Source: Occallatibacter savannae | GTDB lineage: Bacteria; Acidobacteriota; Terriglobia; Terriglobales; Acidobacteriaceae | DNA: 64,000 nt | Reading direction: 5' to 3' | NCBI RefSeq assembly: GCF_003131205.1 | Contig: NZ_QFFY01000001.1 | Coordinates: 1,488,001-1,552,000 of the forward strand | Shown: piece after piece, positions 14,923-22,032 of the stretch | Position numbering within the stretch: the stretch's first letter is position 1 | Layout of the letters: each line of letters begins with the position of its first letter | The notes under the pieces: model-generated | What the model saw: the letters and a program-made list of their open reading frames with translations, nothing else | Told to the model about the DNA's origin: nothing | Database searches by the model: none | Made by a program: the position numbers and the translations under genes

Positions 14923-16109
14923 AACGCAAGAGAGAGCAATCCGGCCAGATCTTCCAGAGTCATGGAGCTTGGTTTGTGCGCTTCTATGAGAGCCGCGTAA
15001 TCGATGGCGAAGTAAAGCGCGTTCGAGTATCGAAACAGCTGGCAGAGGTGACAACACGCGGGAAGGTCCCGCCGCACGCCGTTACAGAGCAGGCGAAGGA
15101 TCTTGTCGCCGAGGTCAACCGTCCGCGGTGCGCTCCTCAGAACGTTGTGAAACTCGGGGATTTCGTGGAAAAGGTCTACTTTCCCAGAGTCGAACAGCGT
15201 TTGCGTCCGTCGACGCTCAAAACATATCGCGACATCTGGATGATTCACCTTAAACCCCGCTGCGCGCAGGTCTGGATCAAGGACGTCCGGACCTATAATG
15301 TTCAGAACTGGATGGATGACATCGCGCTGCCGAGCCTTCTGGGGCGCCACACTTTGAAACACATCAAGAGTTCCCTTAGCGCTATTTTTAAACTCGCCAA
15401 GCAGCAGGGATACTTCGCCGGGGAAAATCCCGTTCGTGACACTGCGATCGACCCCGCCGTGAAGGAGCCGGCAGAAACCTATGCATACAGCCTAAGCGAG
15501 ATACGCGCAATGCTCGCCGTCCTCCCCGAGCCGGCGGCTACCATCTTCGCTGTCGCGGCGTTTACAGGGCTGCGCCGCGGGGAGATCCGCGGGATGCGGT
15601 GGGAGGATCTTCGCAACGGCGAAATCCATGTCAACCAGTCGATCTGGGAAGGACACACGACGAAGCCAAAGACAAACCTGAGCATGGCTGCGGTCCCGGT
15701 TATCAAGCCGCTTGGAAGGATGCTCGAAGCTCATCGGATGCGCAGCGGAAGCCCTGAGTCTGGTCCGGTGTTCGCCGCCGTTAATGGCAAGGCAGTGAGT
15801 CTCAACAACGTGCTGACGCGCAGTATAAAGCCTGCTCTGAAGGGCGCCGGGCTCGGAGAACTTTGGCACGGGTGGCACGCCGCCAGACGCGGACTAGGCA
15901 GCAACCTGTATGCCCTGGGCGTACCGGAAAAGACAATCCAAGTCATTCTCCGTCACGCGAACGTCAGCACCACATCGACGTATTACATCAAGTCCGCACC
16001 AGCCGATGCTGTCGCCGCGATGGACCGGCTCGAAACTGCCCTTCCTGAATTGGGCAGCGATTGGGCAGCAGACGAAAGCGATATCCGCGCCTCTGTCGCC
16101 GTAAATTAA
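14919..16109 (+). CDS. int: tyrosine recombinase (integrase)
   Basis: The 396-residue protein has an N-terminal arm/SAM-like region (about 75-175) and a C-terminal catalytic domain. Catalytic residues are visible: Arg219 in FTGLRRGE, Lys about 249-251 in TKPKT, His320 and Arg323 in WHAARRG, His346 in LRHAN and Tyr355 or Tyr356 in TTSTYY. It ends 20 bases from the 3' end of a tRNA-Arg gene, the classic layout for an element integrated into a tRNA. It is translationally coupled to the small basic gene upstream. All key residues are intact, so it is probably active. Confidence 0.93.
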   Translation: MKRKREQSGQIFQSHGAWFVRFYESRVIDGEVKRVRVSKQLAEVTTRGKVPPHAVTEQAKDLVAEVNRPRCAPQNVVKLGDFVEKVYFPRVEQRLRPSTLKTYRDIWMIHLKPRCAQVWIKDVRTYNVQNWMDDIALPSLLGRHTLKHIKSSLSAIFKLAKQQGYFAGENPVRDTAIDPAVKEPAETYAYSLSEIRAMLAVLPEPAATIFAVAAFTGLRRGEIRGMRWEDLRNGEIHVNQSIWEGHTTKPKTNLSMAAVPVIKPLGRMLEAHRMRSGSPESGPVFAAVNGKAVSLNNVLTRSIKPALKGAGLGELWHGWHAARRGLGSNLYALGVPEKTIQVILRHANVSTTSTYYIKSAPADAVAAMDRLETALPELGSDWAADESDIRASVAVN

Positions 16110-16129
16110 AGAACAGTAAGTCTTTGGAA

Positions 16130-16206
16130 TGGTGACCCCGGGAAGATTCGAACTTCCGACACGCAGTTTAGGAAACTGCTGCTCTATCCACCTGAGCTAC
16201 GGGGCC
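16130..16206 (-). tRNA. tRNA-Arg(CCT), probable integration site
   Basis: Read leftward from 16206, GGCCCCG pairs with CGGGGTC (one G-U), the D arm is GCTC/GAGC, the anticodon stem is GCAGT/ACTGC around loop TTCCTAA (anticodon CCT), and the T arm is GGAAG-TTCGAAT-CTTCC. The discriminator A is followed by CCA encoded in the DNA (16132-16130). The 3' end faces the integrase gene, as expected for an attachment site in the T-arm/acceptor part. Confidence 0.95.
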
Positions 16207-16329
16207 ACTGGAGGTCAGCATGTCCAGTCTATCGCGGTCGACACGACCAGAAATACATGGACCCAATGAAGAATGCTGCACGGCTGCCATCCGCGATCCG
16301 CGAGAGCCATGAAGGCATGCTTCTCCGGA

Positions 16330-17517
16330 TCACGGCGCTTCCACCGTCCTCTTCAACTGCCCGCAGGCCGCGTAGATATCGCGCCCGCGCGGCCGGCGGA
16401 GATAGACCGGAACGCCTTCAGCCCCGAGCGCTCTTCGAAACGTCTCGACTGCATCTTCAGAAGGTGTTGAGTAAGGAACGCCCGGCCCTGGGTTCCACGC
16501 AATCAGGTTTACCTTCGCCGGCAATCCTGTCCGTCGCACCAGCCGAGCCACCTCTGCTGCATGCTTTGGCTGATCCGTCACGCCTCCCAGCAACACGTAT
16601 TCAAAAGTCACGCGCTCCCTCGCCCGCAACTTCACTCCGCGCACGGCATCGACCACCGCCTCGATTGGCCACTTGCGATTGATCGGCATCACCTCGCTGC
16701 GCACCTGATCGTTGGGCGCATTCAGGCTGATCGCCAGCTTCGGCCTGATTTCGGCCGGCTCCTGCGCGAACCGTTCAATCCCCGGCACAATGCCCGACGT
16801 CGAAACCGTCATTCGCTGCGGACTTAGCCCGACTTCTTCTACCAGCAGACGGACTCCCTGCATGAAATTGTCGTAATTCAGAAACGGCTCGCCCATCCCC
16901 ATGAAGACGAGGTTCACGCGATCTTTTCCGATCTCGACTCCGTGCCGGTCCAGCACAGCGACGACCTGGCCCGCGATTTCTCCCGCTGTTAGATTCCGCT
17001 GCAAACCAAGCTTGGCGGTCAGGCAGAACTGGCAGTTCACCGCGCATCCGACCTGGCTCGAAACGCAGATCGTAGCGCGATCCCAATTCCGGCCACCCCC
17101 CTCCCCGCCGGCCTCCTCGCCCGTCGTGTCCCCTGCCTCGCCCTCATCCCCCTCAGGCATCCAGACGGTTTCCACAGTCAGCCCATCAGCTGGCCCCTGA
17201 ACCAGGTACCTCTCCGTACCATCTACTGAGGTAAAGACCTGCACGAGCGAAGGACGCCCTACCTGCCACCCTTCTTCCCGGAGCTTTTCGCGCAGCGCTT
17301 TCGGCAGCGGCGTAATGCCCTCAACATCAACAATCCTTTGGCGATAGATGGCCTCCGCCACCTGCTTTCCGCGCCACTTCGGCTCGCCGAGCGAGCCCAG
17401 TACTTCTCCCAATTCGGCAACATTCATGCCGAAAAAACTTCTCAGGCTTCCACCAGCCCGGTTTGTAGCGTCTAATGGGATCAGTTGTGGGTCTGCGGTC
17501 ACGGCTGGTTTCAGCAT
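16330..17517 (-). CDS. rlmN: 23S rRNA (adenine2503-C2)-methyltransferase
   Basis: RlmN is a radical-SAM enzyme that methylates C2 of A2503 in 23S rRNA and A37 in some tRNAs. The 395-residue protein has the CxxxCxxC cluster-binding motif as Cys158, Cys162 and Cys165 (GCAVNCQFC), the FMGMGEPFLNYDN segment, ISLNAPN, the EYVLLGGVTD segment and the C-terminal catalytic Cys in YAACGQL. An acidic, Gly-rich insert at about 121-145 just before the radical-SAM core (GDEGEAGDTTGEEAGGEGGG) is unusual. The start is the ATG at 17517; an internal ATG at residue 31 is possible. Confidence 0.93.
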   Translation of the reverse strand: MLKPAVTADPQLIPLDATNRAGGSLRSFFGMNVAELGEVLGSLGEPKWRGKQVAEAIYRQRIVDVEGITPLPKALREKLREEGWQVGRPSLVQVFTSVDGTERYLVQGPADGLTVETVWMPEGDEGEAGDTTGEEAGGEGGGRNWDRATICVSSQVGCAVNCQFCLTAKLGLQRNLTAGEIAGQVVAVLDRHGVEIGKDRVNLVFMGMGEPFLNYDNFMQGVRLLVEEVGLSPQRMTVSTSGIVPGIERFAQEPAEIRPKLAISLNAPNDQVRSEVMPINRKWPIEAVVDAVRGVKLRARERVTFEYVLLGGVTDQPKHAAEVARLVRRTGLPAKVNLIAWNPGPGVPYSTPSEDAVETFRRALGAEGVPVYLRRPRGRDIYAACGQLKRTVEAP

Positions 17518-17554
17518 AGAGCTTTTCTATATCCCTTGCAGCCTCCCGCAACCC

Positions 17555-17566
17555 TTAGCTTTCAGC
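17555..17566. repeat. short interspersed repeat word
   Basis: TTAGCTTTCAGC occurs here and again exactly at 18941-18952, each time in an intergenic position flanking the M16 peptidase gene. It is part of a larger inverted repeat at the second site and looks like a REP-type element. Confidence 0.45.
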
Positions 17567-17650
17567 TCTTCTTTTTCGTTAGACCACGGCCGGTGAACGG
17601 GCAACCATCTACGCCCAATTCGCCTTACAATCAGAATCCGACTGGATACG

Positions 17651-18925
17651 ATGAACACACAGCGAAATCTTCGCCGTACTGTATTGCCCAATGGCCTGAT
17701 CGTTCTGACCGAGCGCATGGAACATGTCCGCTCCGTCGCCATGGGTGCATGGATCAAATCCGGCTCGCGCTGCGAGGCACCCGAAATCAACGGCATCTCC
17801 CACTTCGTCGAACACATGGTCTTCAAAGGAACCCGCTCGCGCTCCTCGCTCCAGATCGCACGCGAGATGGATTCGATCGGCGGCAACCTCGACGCCTTCA
17901 CCGGCAAAGAGACCATCTGCTTCAACGTCAAGTCTCTCGCCGATCACGTGCCCATCGCGCTTGATGTTCTGGCCGACCTTGTGCTGAATCCGACTTTCGC
18001 GTCCACTGAGATCGAACGCGAGCGCGGCGTCATTCTCGAAGAAATCAAAATCGACGAAGACAATCCCGACGTTCTGGTCCACGAACTCTTCACCCAGAAC
18101 TTCTGGAAAGACCACCCGCTGGGCAAGCCGATCCTCGGCACCACGCAGACCGTCGGCCGGCTCGATCAGCAGAAACTCTTTGACTACCACGCGGGACGTT
18201 TCCGTGGCGGTAACATGATCTTCTCCGCGGCGGGGGACCTCGAGCACGATCAGTTCGTCGAGGCGATTGCGCAGAAGTTCGCTCCGCTGATGCCAGGTGA
18301 GCCCGCGTTCGAGTCGCAAACTCCCCAGGCAAGCGCGCGCATCCTGCTACAGAACAAGAAATCGCTCGAGCAGGTTCAGCTCTGTCTGGGCGTGCCGGCG
18401 CCGCCCATCACCGACGACAACCGCTTCGCCACGCTCATCCTCAACACCATCCTCGGCGGCGGCATGAGCTCCCGCCTCTTTCAGACCATTCGCGAAGAGC
18501 GCGGCCTGGCCTACGCCATCTACTCCGACCTCAGCCCGTACAGCGACACCGGCTCTCTGTGTGTTTATGCGGGAACCTCCGCTGGCAAGGCTCTCGAAGT
18601 CGTCGACCTCGTCATGGCCGAGTTCAACAACCTCAAAGAGAACCCGCTCAGCGATGAAGAGCTCCGCCGCGGTAAAGACCAGCTCAAGGGCAACATTCTC
18701 ATGGGCCTCGAGAGCTCCAATTCGCGCATGGCCAACCTCGCCCGCCAGGAGATGTATTTCCACCAGTTCTTCACTGCGGAAGAGGTCATCGCGCGTATTG
18801 AAGCCGTCACAGCCGAGCAGATCCAGACCATGGCAAAGCGTCTCTTCGTTCCCGACCGCATCGCCATCACTCTCCTCGGCCGCTTGAACGGCATCAAGCT
18901 AACGCGCGACCGTCTCGTGTGCTGA
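17651..18925 (+). CDS. M16 zinc peptidase (processing-peptidase type)
   Basis: The 424-residue protein carries the inverted zinc motif HFVEH at 51-55 (ISHFVEHMVFKGT) and the downstream Glu of EEIKIDEDNPD, both required for M16 activity. It also has the GGGMSSRLFQTIREERGLAY segment of the second, non-catalytic half. There is no signal peptide, so it is cytoplasmic or exported by another route. Single-chain M16 proteins of this length usually dimerise. It stands alone between two repeat-containing intergenic stretches. Confidence 0.92.
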   Translation: MNTQRNLRRTVLPNGLIVLTERMEHVRSVAMGAWIKSGSRCEAPEINGISHFVEHMVFKGTRSRSSLQIAREMDSIGGNLDAFTGKETICFNVKSLADHVPIALDVLADLVLNPTFASTEIERERGVILEEIKIDEDNPDVLVHELFTQNFWKDHPLGKPILGTTQTVGRLDQQKLFDYHAGRFRGGNMIFSAAGDLEHDQFVEAIAQKFAPLMPGEPAFESQTPQASARILLQNKKSLEQVQLCLGVPAPPITDDNRFATLILNTILGGGMSSRLFQTIREERGLAYAIYSDLSPYSDTGSLCVYAGTSAGKALEVVDLVMAEFNNLKENPLSDEELRRGKDQLKGNILMGLESSNSRMANLARQEMYFHQFFTAEEVIARIEAVTAEQIQTMAKRLFVPDRIAITLLGRLNGIKLTRDRLVC

Positions 18926-18942
18926 AGAAAGCTCTCAGCCAT

Positions 18943-19028
18943 TAGCTTTCAGCCCTCAGTTCTAAACGACTGCCGCAAAATCGTCGCTCATTCAACACGC
19001 TGAAGGGTGACAGCTGAGGGCTGATAGC
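18943..19028. repeat. inverted repeat, REP-like
   Basis: AGCTTTCAGCCCTCAG (18943-18958) and CTGAGGGCTGATAGCT (19013-19028) are complementary at 15 of 16 positions, 54 bases apart, between the M16 and prepilin genes. The left arm shares the word TTAGCTTTCAGC with 17555-17566. Confidence 0.6.
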
Positions 19029-19129
19029 TGGCGGCGCCCTCGAGCGCTCCCTTCCCCTCCCGCGTCTATAAGTTGTACGATTTCTCGTGTGGGCGGCCAC
19101 ATCCGTCTGCCTTCAGAGGACTGAGACCA

Positions 19130-19666
19130 ATGAACAGCAAGTTTTTCGAGTCTGCCAGGCAGCGCTTCCGGCGTGCCCGTGTCGAAGAAGACGGCTTCAC
19201 GCTGATGGAACTTCTTATCGTCATCTCCATCATCGTCATCCTGATGCTGATCGCCATACCGACCGCCAACACGATCCGCAAACATACCGACGAAGTGTCC
19301 GCTCAGAAATCTCTCCAAACCATCGAGCAGGCCGAGTCGATGTACGTCACGAACTATCCGGTGCAGGGCTACGCCTGCTCGCTACAAGCCCTGGCCGGCG
19401 AGCCCAATGCAGGACCGCCGAGTCCTACCAGCGCCCAGCTTCTTAACGGACAAATCGCCACCGGCATCAAGGATGGCTACATCTTCAACATCACAAATTG
19501 CGTGAAGTCCACCTCGAATAACAGCGAACGCATCACCAGCTACACCATCACGGCGACTCCCGCCACCGTAGGGAAAACCGGCGACCGTGGCTTCTGCGTT
19601 GAAGCCGGCGGCGCTATCAAAGCCGACCCTGCCGGCGGCACTAACTGCACCCAGACGGTGCAATGA
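19130..19666 (+). CDS. type IV pilin-like prepilin
   Basis: The ATG at 19130 follows AGAGGA and gives 178 residues. A 22-residue leader with the pattern EEDGF-TLMELLIVISIIVIL marks a prepilin peptidase site after Gly with Glu at position 5 of the mature protein, followed by the hydrophobic N-terminal helix. The C-terminal globular part has four Cys residues (ACSLQ, TNCVKS, GFCVEA, TNCTQT) that may form disulfides. It may be a major pilin or a type II secretion pseudopilin. No other pilus genes are adjacent. Confidence 0.88.
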   Translation: MNSKFFESARQRFRRARVEEDGFTLMELLIVISIIVILMLIAIPTANTIRKHTDEVSAQKSLQTIEQAESMYVTNYPVQGYACSLQALAGEPNAGPPSPTSAQLLNGQIATGIKDGYIFNITNCVKSTSNNSERITSYTITATPATVGKTGDRGFCVEAGGAIKADPAGGTNCTQTVQ

Positions 19667-19706
19667 CAAAATCGGCACAACTGCTGGTCAACAAGAATCA
19701 TGGGTG

Positions 19707-19743
19707 TCCCATCCTAAACGCGCCTTTTGCGTTTAGGGTGGGA
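19707..19743 (+). promoter_or_regulatory. 15-bp hairpin over the lolA start
   Basis: Arms TCCCATCCTAAACGC (19707-19721) and GCGTTTAGGGTGGGA (19729-19743) pair with one G-U and a 7-base loop. The 3' arm contains TTTAGG and the GTG at 19738-19740 that best starts the LolA-like protein. It may be a REP-type repeat or a translational control hairpin. Confidence 0.6.
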
Positions 19744-20385
19744 TACAAAACACTCATCCTCTCCGTCTTTCTTCTTTTCGGACTCTCCATCTCCGCCCAG
19801 CAACCCTCCACCCACGACCTCGCCCAGCGCGTCGACCGTCACTACAACAACCTCAAATCCCTCAAAGCCGACTTCACCGAATCCTACGAGGGCCTCGGCC
19901 GGATGCGGAACGAATCAGGCACGCTCCTTCTGCAAAAACCGGGGCGCATGCGCTGGGACTACTCCCGCCCCGCCGGCAAGCTCTTTCTTCTCGACGGCAA
20001 GTACGCCTGGTTCTATTCCAAAGGCGATCCGCAGGTGCAGCGCATCGAAGCCAAAAAGCTCGATGACCTTCGTTCCCCGCTCCGCTTCCTCCTTGGCCAC
20101 ACCCAGCTCGAAAAGGAAATCGACCACCTCGCAGCAGCGCCCGCTCCCAACGGCAACTTCACGCTCACGGGTATCCCACACAATCAGGAAAACCGCATTC
20201 AACACCTCTCACTGACGATTACTCCGGAAGGCACCATTACCGGCATCGAGATCCAGGAGACCGATGGTGCGGTCACCCGTTTCGCCTTCTCGAACGAACA
20301 ACCCAACGTCCCCATCCCTCCCTCCACCTTCCGCTTCACCCCACCACCCGGCATCCCCGTAATCAACGCCATGGGGCCTGCGTAG
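19738..20385 (+). CDS. lolA: LolA-like periplasmic lipoprotein carrier
   Basis: The preferred start is the GTG at 19738, since it begins a signal peptide (VGYKTLILSVFLLFGLSISAQ). An upstream ATG at 19663 overlapping the pilin stop would add 25 residues that cross a hairpin. The mature part follows the LolA fold: LAQRVDRHYNNLKSLKADF, then GTLLLQKPGRMRWDYSRPAGKLFLLDGKYAWFY and a C-terminal PNVPIPPSTFRFTPP. LolA carries lipoproteins from LolCDE to the outer membrane. Length (about 215 residues) fits the family. No other lol gene is nearby. Confidence 0.85.
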   Translation: MGYKTLILSVFLLFGLSISAQQPSTHDLAQRVDRHYNNLKSLKADFTESYEGLGRMRNESGTLLLQKPGRMRWDYSRPAGKLFLLDGKYAWFYSKGDPQVQRIEAKKLDDLRSPLRFLLGHTQLEKEIDHLAAAPAPNGNFTLTGIPHNQENRIQHLSLTITPEGTITGIEIQETDGAVTRFAFSNEQPNVPIPPSTFRFTPPPGIPVINAMGPA

Positions 20386-20495
20386 AGCATCTCCCCCAGG
20401 AATTGCCTGTCCCGCACCCCGCAACGCGTGATATGTTGCACCCATCCCCGGCAGTTCGATGGCAACGCACGATTGCCTGCAAATCGGAGAGGTCC

Positions 20496-21242
20496 ATGGC
20501 AACCGACGCAGTTCTCTCATCCGCATCCCCGCGGCCCCGCACATACAGACCCGTCAATCGAACGCTTGAGCGCGTCTTCTATTCCGGCATGGCCGCCCTG
20601 CTATGCATCTGCGTCTACATCGGCTTTGGCCCGACTTACTTCCGCGCGGGAATGATGCGCGCTCCTCTTCCCAGTCCGATCCTGCACATCCACGGCGCGG
20701 CCTTCACACTCTGGATGCTCCTGTTCGTGGTTCAAGTCGCGTTCATCTCCGCGCACCGCGTCAGGTGGCACCGCTCCCTCGGCACTGTCGCTTTCTGCCT
20801 TCCGCCCATCATGATCGTCCTCGGAGTCATCGCCGCCATTGACGCCCTGCATCGCGGAGTCCGCATCGGCCCACTCGACCCCGCCGTATCCTTCGCCATC
20901 CCGCTGATCGGCATCTCAGGTTTCACGGTCGTCATCTTCGCCTCTTGGCGAGCCCGTCGACGCCCCGACGCACACAAGCGACTCATCCTTATCGCTACGA
21001 TGGGACTCGTCGCCGCCGCCTTCGGCCGCTTTCCGTGGGATCGCGTCGGTTTCCCGCCCGCCGCCGGCGCTGTCACCGGACTCGGCGTTCTCCTCCTGAT
21101 CCTCATCGCATTCGAGTTGATGACACTTCGACGCGTTCACCGCTCGACCATGTGGGCAGCACCTCTGATGTTCGCCTCCGTCGCACTCGCCGTTCCCATT
21201 GGAATGACGCACGCCTGGCACGCCTTCGCCGCGCTCCTGTGA
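20496..21242 (+). CDS. polytopic membrane protein, unknown function
   Basis: The ATG at 20496 follows GGAGAGG. The 248-residue chain has about seven hydrophobic helices, with conserved-looking polar positions inside them: HIHGAAFTLWMLLFVVQV, RVRWHRSLG, and DAHKRLILIATMGL. The paired His residues in HIHG and the HR/WHR segments recall small heme- or metal-binding membrane proteins, but I cannot name a family. It stands alone between lolA and the GAF gene. Confidence 0.7.
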   Translation: MATDAVLSSASPRPRTYRPVNRTLERVFYSGMAALLCICVYIGFGPTYFRAGMMRAPLPSPILHIHGAAFTLWMLLFVVQVAFISAHRVRWHRSLGTVAFCLPPIMIVLGVIAAIDALHRGVRIGPLDPAVSFAIPLIGISGFTVVIFASWRARRRPDAHKRLILIATMGLVAAAFGRFPWDRVGFPPAAGAVTGLGVLLLILIAFELMTLRRVHRSTMWAAPLMFASVALAVPIGMTHAWHAFAALL

Positions 21243-21363
21243 AACGGCACGGGCCTCCACATCTCAATTCTGAGATGCGGGATCGGTGCTCCGTTCATAG
21301 CGACAGTCTCGCGATAAGCGGGCGAGAAATCCACCTACATTGATCCCCTGCTACAATCCCCGC

Positions 21364-21855
21364 ATGACCGATGAGTACCTCGCGAAGATGCTTGGCGTCG
21401 CATGCGAGCAGGCTGAAGCGCAAGGTGCCACGCTGTTCGTAGTAGATCAAGACGTTCTCAAGCCATACATCATCTACAACCTTCCTGCCGAGTACACGAA
21501 GGGAATCGGAACCGTTCGCGTAGGCGAGCAGTGCTGCGGCCGAGCCGTAGCCCACAAGCGTCCTTGGATCGTGACCGACATGCTCACCGATCCGCTCTTC
21601 ACCGACGGGCGCAAAGGAGCCACCGACTCCCCCATTCGCGCCGCCTTCTCCGTCCCCGTGATCGACGGTGACGACGTGATTGCCTCGCTGGCCTGTCACT
21701 TCACCAAGCCGCACACGCCCTCGCCCCTCGACATCGAGCGCAACGAGGTTTTTGCCAATCTCTTCGCCATCTCCCTCCGCGGCCGCCGGCCCTTCGTCAT
21801 TGAAAAGCCGATTCACGTGCAGTCACCTGATCGCCCAGCGATCGCCGCGGACTGA
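21364..21855 (+). CDS. GAF domain protein
   Basis: The ATG at 21364 gives 163 residues, nearly all a single GAF domain: a helical start (LAKMLGVACEQAEAQG), ATLFVVDQDVLKPYII, a VRVGEQCCGRAVAHKRPWIVTDML core, RAAFSVPVIDGDDVIASLACHF and a closing helix with DIERNEVFANLFAISL. No output domain is attached. The CC pair in the core could bind a ligand or metal. It may act as a soluble sensor for a separate kinase or cyclase. Confidence 0.8.
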   Translation: MTDEYLAKMLGVACEQAEAQGATLFVVDQDVLKPYIIYNLPAEYTKGIGTVRVGEQCCGRAVAHKRPWIVTDMLTDPLFTDGRKGATDSPIRAAFSVPVIDGDDVIASLACHFTKPHTPSPLDIERNEVFANLFAISLRGRRPFVIEKPIHVQSPDRPAIAAD

Positions 21856-22032
21856 TTCCTATCTCATGCCATGCTCTTCATCGCAGCATCCTCGCAATGA
21901 GCGGGATCCGAGCCGATCGCTTGCGTCATTCGATCGTTCGGACTCCCCTCCCGCGAGTCATACCGCTTTCGGAGTAGAATGACGTTCTATCAATAGAATC
22001 AATTCTGCGGATCGCAAGTCACAATCGCTCGG

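Noticed and set aside
16110..16129. Possible second tRNA or att core left of the tRNA-Arg
   Set aside because: No repeat of the tRNA 3' end was seen here or elsewhere to the left within the window.
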